Below, in pieces: positions 22,573 to 32,693 of a DNA stretch of 64,000 nucleotides (the stretch's first letter is position 1; each line of letters opens with the position of its first letter). This DNA comes from Actinomycetospora endophytica (GTDB lineage Bacteria > Actinomycetota > Actinomycetes > Mycobacteriales > Pseudonocardiaceae), in assembly GCF_021026375.1 (NCBI RefSeq), contig NZ_JAJNDB010000009.1, positions 230,469-294,468 of the forward strand, written 5' to 3'. The notes below the pieces were generated by a model. It searched no databases and was not told where the DNA came from. It saw only the letters and a program-made list of their open reading frames with translations. The position numbers and the translations under genes were made by a program.

Positions 22573-22587
22573 TTTACGGAGAGTGAT
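22573..22587 (-). promoter_or_regulatory. Putative BldD box (autoregulation)
   Basis: TTTACGGAGAGTGAT fits the published BldD consensus NTNACNCWGNGTNAN at every fixed position except one (G for C at position 7). It lies 63-77 bases upstream of the bldD ATG, where the promoter should be. Streptomyces BldD represses its own gene, so the same is likely here. Confidence 0.55.
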
Positions 22588-22785
22588 GATGCGCCCTCTG
22601 CGATCACGAGGTCAAGCCGGGTTCCCATCGCTGGTCGTCCGGTGTGTCGCGTGGCACGCCGATCCGGTCGAGTGGTTCACGTCTCGGCGCGGTCAACGCC
22701 CACTGTGATCGCCCGCGTGCGGAGCGCCCGCCGACCGGGGTTCGTGATCGCTCGGGCGACCTGATCGGTCGCACACCGTGGCTGA

Positions 22786-22791
22786 TAGTGT
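22786..22791 (+). promoter_or_regulatory. Possible -10 box of the pyr operon
   Basis: TAGTGT would start transcription near 22798, giving a leader of about 58 bases that contains the PyrR element. The same hexamer occurs upstream of secG (61935-61940). No good -35 is seen. Confidence 0.35.
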
Positions 22792-22820
22792 CGAGTCCGA
22801 ACCACATCGACATCCTTTAA

Positions 22821-22848
22821 GAGCCGTCCCGCGAGGCGGAGAAGGAGG
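22821..22848 (+). promoter_or_regulatory. PyrR-binding leader RNA element overlapping the pyrR ribosome site
   Basis: GAGCCGTCCCGCGAGGCGGAG contains the conserved PyrR anti-loop core UCCNGNGAGGY flanked by CCG/CGG pairing, and runs straight into AAGGAGG (22842-22848), the Shine-Dalgarno seven bases before GTG 22856. This is the layout known from mycobacteria, where PyrR bound to UMP hides the ribosome site and represses translation of the operon. No terminator follows, so translational rather than attenuation control is indicated. Confidence 0.75.
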
Positions 22849-22855
22849 TCCCCGA

Positions 22856-23452
22856 GTGCCCACGCGGCGCCGGGGCGGTTCCGGACCGGGTGGTACGACG
22901 AACGCCGAGGGTGAGCGCGAGCTGCTCTCGTCGGCGGACCTCGCACGCACCGTGGCCCGGATCGCCCACGAGATTCTCGAGAAGACCGCGGACTCCGGAG
23001 CACCCGTCGTGCTCCTCGGTCTCCCCACCCGCGGCATCCATCTGGCCCAGCGGCTCGCCGAGCGCATCGAGGCCATCGCCGCGGCCGACGGGTCGGGCAC
23101 GACCGTCGCCGTCGGGGCCCTCGACCCCACGCTCTACCGCGACGACCTCCGGCTGCAGCCCACCCGGGCCCTGGAGGAGACCGAGATCCCGGCCGGCGGG
23201 ATCGACGACGTCACGGTCGTGCTCGTCGACGACGTGCTGATGTCCGGGCGGACGGTGCGCGCGGCGCTCGACGCGCTGCGCGACCACGGCAGGCCCCGCG
23301 CGGTGCAGCTCGCGGTCCTGGTCGACCGCGGGCACCGCGAGCTGCCGATCCGGGCGGACTACGTCGGGAAGAACGTGCCGACCAACCGCGGCGAGGACGT
23401 CGCGGTGTCGCTGCGCGAGTCCGACGGGCACGACGGGGTGACGCTGCGATGA
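22856..23452 (+). CDS. pyrR: Bifunctional PyrR: pyr operon RNA-binding regulator / uracil phosphoribosyltransferase
   Basis: A 198-residue type I phosphoribosyltransferase. The PRPP loop [21 protein letters not shown] is at about 120-140, with [20 protein letters not shown] and YRDDLRLQP earlier; these basic segments also bind pyr mRNA. It senses UMP/UTP and represses the operon by binding the leader just upstream of its own start. GTG 22856 has an ideal AAGGAGG at seven bases. Its stop overlaps the pyrB start (ATGA). Confidence 0.95.
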   Translation: MPTRRRGGSGPGGTTNAEGERELLSSADLARTVARIAHEILEKTADSGAPVVLLGLPTRGIHLAQRLAERIEAIAAADGSGTTVAVGALDPTLYRDDLRLQPTRALEETEIPAGGIDDVTVVLVDDVLMSGRTVRAALDALRDHGRPRAVQLAVLVDRGHRELPIRADYVGKNVPTNRGEDVAVSLRESDGHDGVTLR

Positions 23453-24450
23453 CCGCCCCCGACGACGGGACGCCCGCCCCCGGCGCCGTCGGCCTCCGGC
23501 ACCTGCTCTCCACCGAGCACCTGCGCCGCGACCAGGCCGACGCGCTGCTCGCGACCGCCGAGAACATGGAGCAGGCGCTGACCGGCCGCGCGGTCCGCAA
23601 GCTCCCGACCCTGCGCGGCCGCACGATCGTCACGCTGTTCTACGAGAACTCCACGCGCACCCGGGTGTCGTTCGAGGTCGCGGGCAAGTGGATGAGCGCG
23701 GACACCATCAACGTCAGCGCCTCCGGGTCCAGCGTCGGCAAGGGGGAGTCGCTGCGCGACACCGCCGCCACCCTCGCGGCGGCCGGCGCCGACGCCGTCG
23801 TCGTCCGCCACCCGGCCTCCGGGGCGCCGCACCGGATCGCGGGCTGGCTCGACGGGGTGGGCCACTCCCACACCGACGGGCACGTCGCGGTCGTGAACGC
23901 CGGCGACGGCACCCACGAGCACCCCACCCAGGCGCTGCTCGACGCCGCGACCCTGCGCAAGCGCCTCGGCCCCGACCTGGCCGGCCGGCGGGTCGCGATC
24001 GTCGGCGACGTCCTGCACAGCCGGGTCGCCCGCTCCAACGCCCACCTGCTCGCCACGCTCGGCGCCGAAGTGACCCTGGTGTCGCCCCCGACGCTGCTGC
24101 CGATCGGCGTGGACGCCTGGCCGGTCGCGGTCACCCACGACCTCGACACGCACCTCGCCACCGGGCCGGACGCGGTGATGATGCTGCGGGTGCAGGCCGA
24201 GCGGATGCACGGCGGGTTCTTCCCCAGCGCCCGGGAGTACGCCGTCCGGTTCGGCCTCAGCCAGCGCCGCGCCGACACCCTCCCGGACCACGCCGTCGTC
24301 CTGCACCCCGGGCCGGCCGTGCGGGGCATGGAGATCGCCAGCGCGGTCGCCGACTCCGACCGCGCCGCCATCGCCGAGCAGGTCACCGCCGGGGTGCACG
24401 TGCGGATGGCCGTGCTCTACCACCTGCTCGCCGGGGAGGACGTGGCGTGA
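23449..24450 (+). CDS. pyrB: Aspartate carbamoyltransferase catalytic chain
   Basis: A 333-residue transcarbamylase joining carbamoyl phosphate and aspartate. The carbamoyl-phosphate motif [13 protein letters not shown] is at about 64-76, [11 protein letters not shown] at about 158-168, and [11 protein letters not shown] near 286. No pyrI regulatory gene follows; as in other actinobacteria the next gene is pyrC, whose GTG overlaps the stop. Control is therefore probably through PyrR rather than an allosteric regulatory chain. Confidence 0.97.
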   Translation: MTAPDDGTPAPGAVGLRHLLSTEHLRRDQADALLATAENMEQALTGRAVRKLPTLRGRTIVTLFYENSTRTRVSFEVAGKWMSADTINVSASGSSVGKGESLRDTAATLAAAGADAVVVRHPASGAPHRIAGWLDGVGHSHTDGHVAVVNAGDGTHEHPTQALLDAATLRKRLGPDLAGRRVAIVGDVLHSRVARSNAHLLATLGAEVTLVSPPTLLPIGVDAWPVAVTHDLDTHLATGPDAVMMLRVQAERMHGGFFPSAREYAVRFGLSQRRADTLPDHAVVLHPGPAVRGMEIASAVADSDRAAIAEQVTAGVHVRMAVLYHLLAGEDVA

Positions 24451-25745
24451 AGACCCTCATCAGGAACGTCCGGCCGTACGGCGAGGACGCCACCGACCTC
24501 GTCGTCGAGGACGGCCTCCTCGTCCGGGACGGGACCGACCCCGACGAGACGGTCGACGCCGACGGCCTCGTCGCCCTCCCCGGGCTGGTCGACCTGCACA
24601 CCCACCTGCGCGAACCGGGCGGGGAGGAGGCCGAGACGGTCGCCACCGGCTCGGCGGCGGCCGCGCTCGGCGGCTACACCGCGGTGTTCGCGATGCCGAA
24701 CACGAACCCCACCCAGGACTCGCCCGTCGTCGTCGAGCACGTCTGGCGGCGCGGGCGCGAGGTCGGGCTCGTCGACGTGCACCCGGTCGGCGCGGTCACC
24801 GTCGGGCTCGGCGGCGAGAAGCTGGCCGAGATGGGGATGATGGCCGCTTCCCCGGCAGCCGTGCGGATGTTCTCCGACGACGGCCGCTGCGTGAACGACC
24901 CGTTGATCATGCGGCGGGCACTGGAGTACGCCCGCTCGCTCGACGCGCTGGTCGCCCAGCACGCCGAGGACCACCGCCTGACCGTCGGCGCGCAGGCCCA
25001 CGAGGGTCCGGTCGCCGCCCGCCTCGGCCTGACCGGCTGGCCGGCCACCGCCGAGGAGTCGATCGTCGCCCGCGACGCGATGCTCGCCGCGGCCGCCGGC
25101 GCCCGCCTGCACGTCTGCCACCTCTCGACGGCGGGTTCGGTCGGCGTACTGCGCTGGGCGCGGGAGACCCTGGACGCGCGACCGGGCTTCGCGCTCAGCG
25201 CCGAGGTCACCCCGCACCACCTGCTGCTCACCGACACCGCGGCCGAGGGCTACGACCCGGTGCACAAGGTCAACCCGCCGTTGCGCCCCGAGGCCGACAC
25301 GCTCGCGCTGCGCCGGGCCCTCGCCGACGGCGAGATCGACTGCGTCGCCACCGACCACGCGCCGCACGCCGTCGAGGCGAAGGACTGCGAGTGGTCGGTC
25401 GCGCGGCCCGGCATGCTGGGCCTGCAGACGGCGCTGCCGGTGGTCGCGCTGACGATGGTGCGGACCGGCCTGCTCGACTGGCGCGGGGTCGCCCGGGTGA
25501 CCAGCGAGGCCCCGGCCCGGATCGCGGGGCTGCCCGACCAGGGCCGGCCGCTGGCGGTGGGCGAGCCGGCGAACCTGACGCTCGTCGACCCGGAGGCGAC
25601 CTGGACGGTGCGCGGCGCGGAGCTGGCGAGCATCGCGGAGAACACGCCGTACGAGGGAACGGACCTGCCGCTGTCGGTGGTCCACACCATGCTGCGGGGA
25701 CGATGGACGGTGCGGGACGGAAAGGTGGCTCCTCGTGAGCAGTGA
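24447..25745 (+). CDS. pyrC: Dihydroorotase
   Basis: A 432-residue amidohydrolase of the class I type, closing carbamoyl aspartate to dihydroorotate. The first metal pair is in [11 protein letters not shown] (about 48-58), further histidines are in [17 protein letters not shown] and TPHHLLLTD, and the catalytic aspartate in TDHAPH (about 302-307). GTG 24447 overlaps the pyrB stop; its end overlaps carA by 11 bases. M. tuberculosis has a small membrane-protein gene between pyrC and carA (Rv1382); it is absent here. Confidence 0.97.
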   Translation: MKTLIRNVRPYGEDATDLVVEDGLLVRDGTDPDETVDADGLVALPGLVDLHTHLREPGGEEAETVATGSAAAALGGYTAVFAMPNTNPTQDSPVVVEHVWRRGREVGLVDVHPVGAVTVGLGGEKLAEMGMMAASPAAVRMFSDDGRCVNDPLIMRRALEYARSLDALVAQHAEDHRLTVGAQAHEGPVAARLGLTGWPATAEESIVARDAMLAAAAGARLHVCHLSTAGSVGVLRWARETLDARPGFALSAEVTPHHLLLTDTAAEGYDPVHKVNPPLRPEADTLALRRALADGEIDCVATDHAPHAVEAKDCEWSVARPGMLGLQTALPVVALTMVRTGLLDWRGVARVTSEAPARIAGLPDQGRPLAVGEPANLTLVDPEATWTVRGAELASIAENTPYEGTDLPLSVVHTMLRGRWTVRDGKVAPREQ

Positions 25746-26847
25746 GGCAGTGCTGGTGCTGGAGGACGGCACCGTTCATCGAGGGGAGTCCTTCGGGGCC
25801 CGGGGCCGCAGCCTCGGCGAGGCGGTCTTCACCACCGGCATGACCGGATACCAGGAGACCCTCACCGACCCGAGCTACCACCGCCAGATCGTGGTCTCCA
25901 CCGCGCCGCACATCGGCAACACCGGCTGGAACGACGAGGACGACGAGTCCGCGCGCATCCAGGTCGCCGGCTACGTCGTGCGGGACCCGGCCCGGATGCC
26001 GTCGAACTGGCGCTCGACCCGCGGCCTGACCGAGGAGCTCACGCGCCAGGGCGTGGTCGGCGTGGCCGGGGTCGACACCCGGGCGGTGACGCGGCGGCTG
26101 CGCGAGTCGGGCTCGATGCGCGCCGGCCTCTTCTCCGGCGACGGGCTCGGCACCTCGCGCGACATGCTCGACGCCGTGCGGGAGAGCCCGCCGATGGCGG
26201 GCGCCGATCTCGCGGGCGAGGTCACGACGACGACGCCGTACACGGTGGCCGCCGAGGGCACCCGCCGGTTCTCCGTCGCCGCGCTGGACCTGGGGATCAA
26301 GGCGAACACCCCGCGGATGCTCGCCGCGCGCGGCATCGAGACCCGGGTACTGCCGAGCACCGCCACGATCGACGAGCTGCTCGACGGCTCACCGGACGGG
26401 GTCTTCCTCTCCAACGGGCCGGGGGACCCGGCCACGGCCGAGCACGCCGTGGCGCTGACCCGGGGCGTGCTGGGGCGCGGGGTGCCGCTGTTCGGCATCT
26501 GCTTCGGGAACCAGATTCTCGGCCGTTCTCTGGGGCTCGGTACCTTCAAGCTCCGATACGGACATCGGGGCATCAACGTCCCGGTGTACGACCACACCAC
26601 CGGGACGGTGGCCATCACCAGCCAGAACCACGGATTCGCGGTCGCCGGCACGCCCGGCGAGCACGTCGACTCCCCGCACGGAGACGTCCACCTGTCGCAC
26701 GGGTGCCCCAACGACGGCGTCGTCGAGGGACTGACCTGCACCGACGTGCCAGCCTTCTCGGTGCAGTACCACCCGGAGGCGGCGGCCGGACCGCACGACG
26801 CCGCTGACCTGTTCGACCGCTTCGCCGGCCTGATGGGAGGGCGCTGA
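25735..26847 (+). CDS. carA: Carbamoyl-phosphate synthase small subunit (glutaminase)
   Basis: A 370-residue subunit delivering ammonia from glutamine to CarB. The N-terminal domain ([36 protein letters not shown]) is followed by a class I glutamine amidotransferase domain with nucleophile C256 in FGICFGNQ and the His/Glu pair in VQYHPEAA near 345. GTG 25735 sits six bases after AAAGGTGG and lies within the end of pyrC. carB starts four bases after its stop. Product feeds both pyrimidine and arginine synthesis. Confidence 0.97.
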   Translation: MSSEAVLVLEDGTVHRGESFGARGRSLGEAVFTTGMTGYQETLTDPSYHRQIVVSTAPHIGNTGWNDEDDESARIQVAGYVVRDPARMPSNWRSTRGLTEELTRQGVVGVAGVDTRAVTRRLRESGSMRAGLFSGDGLGTSRDMLDAVRESPPMAGADLAGEVTTTTPYTVAAEGTRRFSVAALDLGIKANTPRMLAARGIETRVLPSTATIDELLDGSPDGVFLSNGPGDPATAEHAVALTRGVLGRGVPLFGICFGNQILGRSLGLGTFKLRYGHRGINVPVYDHTTGTVAITSQNHGFAVAGTPGEHVDSPHGDVHLSHGCPNDGVVEGLTCTDVPAFSVQYHPEAAAGPHDAADLFDRFAGLMGGR

Positions 26848-26851
26848 GCAC

Positions 26852-29800
26852 ATGCCGCGCCGCGAGGACATCCACCACGTCCTGGTGATCGGCTCCGGTC
26901 CGATCGTGATCGGGCAGGCCTGCGAGTTCGACTACTCCGGCACCCAGGCCTGCCGTGTGCTGCGCGAGGAGGGCCTGCGCGTCTCGCTGGTCAACTCCAA
27001 CCCGGCCACGATCATGACCGACCCGGAGTACGCCGACGCCACCTACGTCGAGCCGATCGACATCGAGCACGTCACCAAGGTGATCGAGGCGGAGCGCCCG
27101 GACGCGCTGCTCGCCACCCTGGGCGGGCAGACCGCGCTGAACACCGCCATCGCCCTGTGGGACGCCGGCGTCCTCGAGCGCTACGGCGTCGAGCTGATCG
27201 GCGCCGACGTCGACGCCATCCAGCGCGGCGAGGACCGGCTGAAGTTCAAGGACATCGTCCGGTCGATCGGCGGCGACGTCCCGCGCTCCGAGGTCTGCCA
27301 CTCGATGGCCGAGGTACGGGCCACCGTCGCCGAGGTCGGGCTGCCGGTGGTGATCCGGCCGAGCTTCACCATGGGCGGCCTCGGCTCCGGCCTCGCCTAC
27401 ACCGACGAGGAGCTCGAGCGCCTGGCCGGCACCGGACTCGCCGCGAGCCCCGTGCACGAGGTGCTCATCGAGGAGTCGGTGCTCGGCTGGAAGGAGTACG
27501 AGCTCGAGCTGATGCGCGACGGCAAGGACAACGTCGTCGTCGTGTGCTCGATCGAGAACGTCGACCCGATGGGCGTGCACACCGGCGACTCGGTGACCGT
27601 CGCGCCGGCGATGACGCTGACCGACCGCGAGTACCAGGTCATGCGCGACACCGGGATCGAGGTGCTGCGCGAGGTCGGCGTCGAGACCGGCGGCTGCAAC
27701 ATCCAGTTCGCGGTGCACCCGGGGACCGGCCGGCTCGTCGTCATCGAGATGAACCCGCGCGTCTCCCGCTCGTCCGCGCTCGCCTCGAAGGCCACCGGGT
27801 TCCCGATCGCCAAGATCGCCGCGCGCCTCGCCGTCGGGTACACCCTCGACGAGATCTCCAACGACATCACCGGCGAGACCCCGGCCAGCTTCGAGCCGAC
27901 GCTGGACTACGTCGTCGTGAAGGTGCCGCGGTTCGCGTTCGAGAAGTTCCCCGGCGCGGACCCCACGCTGACGACGACGATGAAGTCGGTCGGCGAGGCG
28001 ATGGCCCTGGGCCGCTCGTTCCCGGAGGCGCTGAACAAGGCGCTGCGCTCCACCGAGACCGCCGACGCGAGCTTCGGCACGCGGCCGGACCCGGAGGGCG
28101 TCACCGCCGGGGACGCGCTGTACCAGGCGTCGCTGCCGCGGGACGGCCGGCTCTACGCGGTCGAACGGGCGCTGCGGCTCGGCAACACGGTCGCGCAGGT
28201 CAGCGAGGCGTCCGGGATCGACCCGTGGTTCGTCGAGCAGATCGAGGGCCTGGTGGGGCTGCGGCGGGAGATCGGCGACGCGCCGGTCCTCGACGCCACC
28301 CTGCTGCGCCGCGCCAAGCGGGCGGGCCTGTCCGACCTGCAGATCGCCGGGGCGCGCCCCGAGCTCGCCGGCGAGGCCGGGGTGCGGGCGCTGCGCCACC
28401 GCCTCGGGGTGCGGCCGGTCTACAAGACGGTCGACACGTGCGCCGCGGAGTTCGCCGCCCGCACGCCGTACCACTACTCGGCCTACGAGTCCGACCCCGC
28501 GGCGGAGTCCGAGGTCACCGGGCAGACCGAGCGGCCCAAGGTGATCATCCTGGGCTCCGGGCCGAACCGCATCGGGCAGGGCATCGAGTTCGACTACTCC
28601 TGCGTGCACGCCGCGACGTCGCTGCGCGCCGCCGGGTTCGAGACGGTGATGCTCAACTGCAACCCGGAGACGGTGTCCACCGACTACGACACCGCCGACC
28701 GCCTCTACTTCGAGCCCCTCACCGAGGAGGACGTGCTCGAGGTCGTCCACGCCGAGCGGCTCTCCGGCGGCGGGGACTCGGTCCGCCACCCCGACGGCAC
28801 CCGGACGCCGGGTCTCGCGGGCGTCGTCGTGCAGCTCGGGGGCCAGACCCCGCTGAAGCTCGCGGCCGCGCTGGAGGCCGCGGGCGTCCCGATCGTGGGC
28901 ACCCCGCCCGCCGCGATCGACCTCGCCGAGGAGCGGGGCGCCTTCGGCCACGTCCTCGACGACGCCGGGCTGCCCGCCCCGCCCTACGGCACCGCGACCA
29001 GCTTCGACGGGGCCCGCGCGATCGCCGCGGAGATCGGCTACCCGGTGCTCGTCCGGCCCTCCTACGTGCTCGGCGGGCGCGGCATGGAGATCGTCTACGA
29101 CGACGAGACCCTCGCCGACTACATCGCCCGGGCCACCGAGGTCACCCCCGACCACCCGGTGCTCGTCGACCGCTTCCTCGACGACGCCATCGAGATCGAC
29201 GTGGACGCGCTGTGCGACGCCACCGGCGAGGTCTACCTCGGCGGGGTCATGGAGCACATCGAGGAGGCGGGCGTCCACTCCGGCGACTCCTCCTGCACGC
29301 TGCCGCCGATCACCCTCGGGCTCTCCGAGATCGAGACGGTGCGGGCCTCGACGGTCGCCCTCGCGCGCCGCCTCGGGGTGCTCGGGCTGATGAACGTGCA
29401 GTACGCCCTCAAGGACGAGGTGCTCTACGTCCTCGAGGCCAACCCGCGCGCCAGCCGCACCGTCCCGTTCGTCTCCAAGGCCACCGGCGTGCCGCTGGCC
29501 TCAGCCGCCGCCCGGGTGATGCTCGGGTCGACGATCTCGGGCCTGCGCCGGGAGGGCGTCCTGCCGGCCGCGGGCGACGGCGGGCACCTGCCGCGCGAGC
29601 ACCCGGTGGCGGTCAAGGAGGCGGTCCTGCCGTTCCACCGCTTCCGCCGCCCGGACGGGCGCGGGGTCGACTCGCTCCTCGGGCCGGAGATGAAGTCCAC
29701 CGGCGAGGTCATGGGCATCGACGTCGCCTTCTCGACGGCGTTCGCCAAGGCCCAGGCGGCCGCCTCCGGGCGCCTCCCGACCAGCGGCAAGGTCTTCGTC

Positions 29801-30241
29801 TCGGTGGCCAACCGCGACAAGCGCGCCCTGATCTTCCCGGTCAAGCGCCTCGCCGACCTCGGCTTCGAGATCCTGGCGACGGCGGGCACGGCCAGCGTGC
29901 TGGAGCGCAACGGGATCCCGTGCCAGGTGGTGCGCAAGCATTTCGAAGGCCCCGACAACGTGGTCGACACCATCCAGGCCGGGGAGGTGGACCTGATCGT
30001 CAACACCCCGGTCGGGCACGCCGGCCCGCGGGTGGACGGCTACGAGATTCGCGCGGCGGCGCTCAACGTCAACGTCCCGTGCGTGACGACGGTGCAGGGC
30101 GCGGCCGCGGCGGTGCAGGCCATCGAGGCCGTCATCCGCGGCGAGGTCGCCGTGACGCCGCTGCAGGTGCTGCACGAGCGGCTGGCCAAGGCGCGCGCCG
30201 AGACCGCGGGGGAGACGCCCGCCGGGGCGGGGCCGGCGTGA
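26852..30241 (+). CDS. carB: Carbamoyl-phosphate synthase large subunit
   Basis: At 1129 residues this is the longest protein here, with the standard order: first ATP-grasp synthetase half ([31 protein letters not shown]), oligomerisation domain, second half ([34 protein letters not shown]), and a C-terminal MGS-like allosteric domain ([31 protein letters not shown]). It makes carbamoyl phosphate from bicarbonate, ammonia and two ATP. The ATG follows GGGAGGG by nine bases. The slightly long C-terminus ([14 protein letters not shown]) is disordered. pyrF overlaps its stop. Confidence 0.98.
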   Translation: MPRREDIHHVLVIGSGPIVIGQACEFDYSGTQACRVLREEGLRVSLVNSNPATIMTDPEYADATYVEPIDIEHVTKVIEAERPDALLATLGGQTALNTAIALWDAGVLERYGVELIGADVDAIQRGEDRLKFKDIVRSIGGDVPRSEVCHSMAEVRATVAEVGLPVVIRPSFTMGGLGSGLAYTDEELERLAGTGLAASPVHEVLIEESVLGWKEYELELMRDGKDNVVVVCSIENVDPMGVHTGDSVTVAPAMTLTDREYQVMRDTGIEVLREVGVETGGCNIQFAVHPGTGRLVVIEMNPRVSRSSALASKATGFPIAKIAARLAVGYTLDEISNDITGETPASFEPTLDYVVVKVPRFAFEKFPGADPTLTTTMKSVGEAMALGRSFPEALNKALRSTETADASFGTRPDPEGVTAGDALYQASLPRDGRLYAVERALRLGNTVAQVSEASGIDPWFVEQIEGLVGLRREIGDAPVLDATLLRRAKRAGLSDLQIAGARPELAGEAGVRALRHRLGVRPVYKTVDTCAAEFAARTPYHYSAYESDPAAESEVTGQTERPKVIILGSGPNRIGQGIEFDYSCVHAATSLRAAGFETVMLNCNPETVSTDYDTADRLYFEPLTEEDVLEVVHAERLSGGGDSVRHPDGTRTPGLAGVVVQLGGQTPLKLAAALEAAGVPIVGTPPAAIDLAEERGAFGHVLDDAGLPAPPYGTATSFDGARAIAAEIGYPVLVRPSYVLGGRGMEIVYDDETLADYIARATEVTPDHPVLVDRFLDDAIEIDVDALCDATGEVYLGGVMEHIEEAGVHSGDSSCTLPPITLGLSEIETVRASTVALARRLGVLGLMNVQYALKDEVLYVLEANPRASRTVPFVSKATGVPLASAAARVMLGSTISGLRREGVLPAAGDGGHLPREHPVAVKEAVLPFHRFRRPDGRGVDSLLGPEMKSTGEVMGIDVAFSTAFAKAQAAASGRLPTSGKVFVSVANRDKRALIFPVKRLADLGFEILATAGTASVLERNGIPCQVVRKHFEGPDNVVDTIQAGEVDLIVNTPVGHAGPRVDGYEIRAAALNVNVPCVTTVQGAAAAVQAIEAVIRGEVAVTPLQVLHERLAKARAETAGETPAGAGPA

Positions 30242-31143
30242 CCCGGGCACCGTTCGCGGCGCGGCTGACGGCGGCGGTCGCGCGGCACGGGCCGCTCTGC
30301 GTCGGGATAGACCCGCACCCGGGCCTGCTCGCCCGCTGGGGCCACGAGGACGACGCCGCCGGGGTCGAGCGCTTCGGGCGCGACGCGGTGGCGGCGCTGG
30401 CCGGGCACGTGGCCGTCATCAAGCCGCAGGTGGCGCTGTTCGAGGTGCACGGCAGCGGGGGAGTGCGTGCCCTGGAGCGGGTGCTCGCCGACGCCGCGGA
30501 CGCCGGCCTGCTCACGATCGCCGACGCCAAGCGCGGGGACATCGGGTCCACGATGACCGCCTACGCCTCGGCCTGGCTGGCGGACACCTCGCCGCTCGCC
30601 GCCGACGCGGTGACCCTCTCGCCCTACCTGGGGGTGGGGTCGCTGACGCCCGCGATCGACCTGGCCGCCGCCACCGGGCGCGGGGTGTTCGTGCTGGCCC
30701 GCACCTCGAATCCGGAGGCCCCCGCGGTCCAGTCCGCCCAGGCCTGGACCCTCGACCCCTCCGGCGGCCCCGGCAACGGGTCCTACCGGGGCATGCGCGA
30801 GGTCGCCCAGAGCGTCGTCGACTCCTGCGCCGCGGTGAACGCGGCGAACCCGGGGGTGGCGGGCGTCGTCGTGGGCGCGACGTCGGGCACCACCGGACGG
30901 GCGCACGGTCTGGACCTCTCGCGGCTCGGCGGCCCGGTCCTCGTCCCGGGTCTCGGCGCGCAGGGCGCGACCCCCGCCGACCTCGCCGAGGCCTTCGCGG
31001 TGGGCAGCGGGCCGGTGATCCCGTCGAGCTCGCGGGAGATTCTCGCCGCGGGCCCCGACCCGGAAGCGCTGCACGACGCGTGCGCGGCGCTGAACGGCTC
31101 ACTGGCCGACCTGGGACTCCCGGCCGGACCGGTCGGCGCATGA
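30238..31143 (+). CDS. pyrF: Orotidine 5'-phosphate decarboxylase (type 2)
   Basis: A 301-residue enzyme, the long form found in actinobacteria, making UMP from OMP. The catalytic signature [18 protein letters not shown] has K98 as active lysine; [14 protein letters not shown] near the N-terminus and [15 protein letters not shown] near residue 240 bind substrate phosphate. GTG 30238 overlaps the carB stop. It is the last pyr gene of the operon; pyrE is not in this window and pyrD is 13 kb downstream. Confidence 0.96.
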   Translation: MTRAPFAARLTAAVARHGPLCVGIDPHPGLLARWGHEDDAAGVERFGRDAVAALAGHVAVIKPQVALFEVHGSGGVRALERVLADAADAGLLTIADAKRGDIGSTMTAYASAWLADTSPLAADAVTLSPYLGVGSLTPAIDLAAATGRGVFVLARTSNPEAPAVQSAQAWTLDPSGGPGNGSYRGMREVAQSVVDSCAAVNAANPGVAGVVVGATSGTTGRAHGLDLSRLGGPVLVPGLGAQGATPADLAEAFAVGSGPVIPSSSREILAAGPDPEALHDACAALNGSLADLGLPAGPVGA

Positions 31144-31162
31144 CACCCGACGCAAGGCGCAC

Positions 31163-31178
31163 GGCGCCGCTCGGCGCC
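31163..31178 (+). terminator. Hairpin after pyrF
   Basis: GGCGCC-GCTC-GGCGCC forms a six-pair stem with a four-base loop 20 bases after the pyrF stop. There is no T tract, so it may end the pyr operon only with Rho or not at all. The remaining 31179-31399 holds no gene; TACGTT at about 31297 is a possible -10 box for mihF. Confidence 0.4.
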
Positions 31179-31399
31179 TGACGTGCCCGGCGCGTCGCCC
31201 GGCGCCGCGCCGTCGTCCCAGCGCAGGAGGACCACCGGCGGAGCGATGCCGTTCACACGCCGGACACCCATGGACTGTGTCCCGGCCCCGCAGACGGTAC
31301 GTTCGCCTGCGACGAGGTCCGCAAGGCCTGCTCACGTGGGTCGAGACCCGTGGGACCTCACGCTCGACAACCACCGACCCGCTTGAACCGGAGGAGACC

Positions 31400-31717
31400 G
31401 TGGCACTTCCCGAGCTGACCGAGGAGCAGCGGGCGGCCGCGCTGGAGAAGGCAGCCGCTGCCCGTCGCGCCCGGGCCGAGCTCAAGGAGCGGCTCAAGCG
31501 CGGCGGCACCAGCCTGGGTGACGTCCTCGACCAGGCCGACTCCGACGAGGTGCTGGGCAAGATGAAGGTCTCGGCGCTGCTCGAGGCCCTGCCCGGCGTC
31601 GGCAAGGTCCGGGCCCAGCAGATCATGGAGCGTCTGGAGATCGCGCCCAGCCGGCGACTGCGCGGCCTGGGGGAGCGCCAGCGCAAGGCCCTGCTCGCGG
31701 AGTTCGACGGCGAGTGA
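31400..31717 (+). CDS. mihF: Integration host factor, actinobacterial type (mIHF)
   Basis: A 105-residue nucleoid protein unrelated in fold to enterobacterial IHF. The N-terminal helix ([30 protein letters not shown]) leads to the S13-like helix-two-turn-helix with [32 protein letters not shown], which binds DNA. It is essential in mycobacteria and needed for development in Streptomyces. GGAGGAGACC precedes the GTG. Its TGA overlaps the gmk start, an order conserved across actinobacteria. Confidence 0.97.
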   Translation: MALPELTEEQRAAALEKAAAARRARAELKERLKRGGTSLGDVLDQADSDEVLGKMKVSALLEALPGVGKVRAQQIMERLEIAPSRRLRGLGERQRKALLAEFDGE

Positions 31718-32403
31718 CCTCCCCGCCCAGGACCGCCCCCCGGGGCAGGCTCGTTGTCCTCGCCGGTCCGTCCGGGGTCGGCAAGAGCACCGTCGTCGCC
31801 GAACTGCGGCGGATGGACGCCCCGCTGTGGTTCAGCGTGTCGGCGACCACCCGTGCGGCCCGGCCGGGGGAGGTCGACGGGCGGGAGTACCACTTCGTCT
31901 CCGACGAGCAGTTCGACCGCATGGTGGCGGCCGGGGCCCTGCTGGAGTGGGCCTCGATCCATCGGGGCCTGCACCGCTCCGGCACCCCGGCCGCCCCCGT
32001 CGAGGAGCACCTGGCGGCGGGCGAGCCCGTGCTGCTGGAGCTCGACCTCGCCGGAGCGCGGGCGGTGCACGAGCGCCGGCCGGACGCCCTGCTCGTGTTC
32101 CTCGAGCCCCCCTCCTGGGAGGAACTGGTCTCTCGGCTGACCGGCCGCGGGACCGAGCCGCAGGAGGTCGTCGATCGCCGGCTGGCCACCGCGCGGGTCG
32201 AGCTGGCGGCCCGCCGCGAGTTCGACGTCGCGCTCGTGAACCACGACGTCCGGGAGACCGCGCGGCGATTGGTAGACTTGGCTCACCCTTCTGACGCTCC
32301 TGCCTGCAGCGCTCTCGACGACGGCCCCGTCGACGACGGTGCGGCGCACGCGGGAGCCGTCGGCCCCGGAACCTCACGTGCCCCAGATAGCAGGAGTCGC
32401 TGA
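31714..32403 (+). CDS. gmk: Guanylate kinase, with C-terminal extension
   Basis: A 229-residue P-loop kinase phosphorylating GMP. Walker A GPSGVGKS lies at about 18-25, [23 protein letters not shown] binds [15 protein letters not shown] and the lid [13 protein letters not shown] follow. The catalytic fold ends near DLAHPSDAP (about 195); the remaining 35 residues are Ala/Asp/Ser-rich and unusual. That stretch of DNA also holds the likely rpoZ promoter (TAGACT at 32273-32278) and leader, so the extension may simply be read-through into regulatory DNA. GTG start overlaps mihF. Confidence 0.95.
   Translation: MTSPPRTAPRGRLVVLAGPSGVGKSTVVAELRRMDAPLWFSVSATTRAARPGEVDGREYHFVSDEQFDRMVAAGALLEWASIHRGLHRSGTPAAPVEEHLAAGEPVLLELDLAGARAVHERRPDALLVFLEPPSWEELVSRLTGRGTEPQEVVDRRLATARVELAARREFDVALVNHDVRETARRLVDLAHPSDAPACSALDDGPVDDGAAHAGAVGPGTSRAPDSRSR
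32273..32278 (+). promoter_or_regulatory. Possible -10 box for rpoZ inside gmk
   Basis: TAGACT within GATTGGTAGACTTGG, 126 bases before the rpoZ ATG. The same hexamer precedes def. No clear -35 is seen. Confidence 0.35.
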
Positions 32404-32688
32404 ATGAGCATCACCACCAGCCGCGTCGCGGTCGGCTTCCACGACGTTCCCGAGGGCATCACCAACCCGCCCATCGACGAGCTGCTGGAGACCGTCAGCT
32501 CGAAGTACGCGCTGGTCATCTACGCGGCCAAGCGGGCGCGTCAGATCAACGACTACTACGCCCAGCTGGGCGAGGGTCTCCTCGAGTACGTCGGCCCGCT
32601 GGTCGAGCCGGGCCCGCGCGAGAAGCCGCTCTCGATCGCCATGCGCGAGATCCACGGCCACCTGCTCGAGCACACCGAGGGCGAGTAA
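32404..32688 (+). CDS. rpoZ: RNA polymerase omega subunit
   Basis: A 94-residue subunit that helps fold and hold the beta-prime chain. The conserved core is [32 protein letters not shown], followed by [10 protein letters not shown] and an acidic end. Length is normal for actinobacteria. AGGAG nine bases before the ATG. It lies directly after gmk and before coaBC, an order shared by most bacteria of the phylum. Confidence 0.97.
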   Translation: MSITTSRVAVGFHDVPEGITNPPIDELLETVSSKYALVIYAAKRARQINDYYAQLGEGLLEYVGPLVEPGPREKPLSIAMREIHGHLLEHTEGE

Positions 32689-32693
32689 CCACC

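Larger units (their letters stand above)
22511..22855. other. Divergent control region between bldD and the pyr operon
   Basis: Holds no gene in 345 bases. It contains a BldD-box-like site at 22573-22587, GTGATC words at 22706 and 22744, a possible pyr -10 TAGTGT at 22786-22791 and the PyrR leader element described separately. Nothing recognisable was found in 22600-22780. Confidence 0.5.

Noticed and set aside
22604..22813. Small open frame between bldD and pyrR
   Set aside because: It covers the divergent promoter region, lacks a ribosome site and has no recognisable sequence.
31183..31386. 67-codon open frame between pyrF and mihF
   Set aside because: Low-complexity Pro/Arg/Thr sequence, no ribosome site, and it covers the probable mihF promoter.
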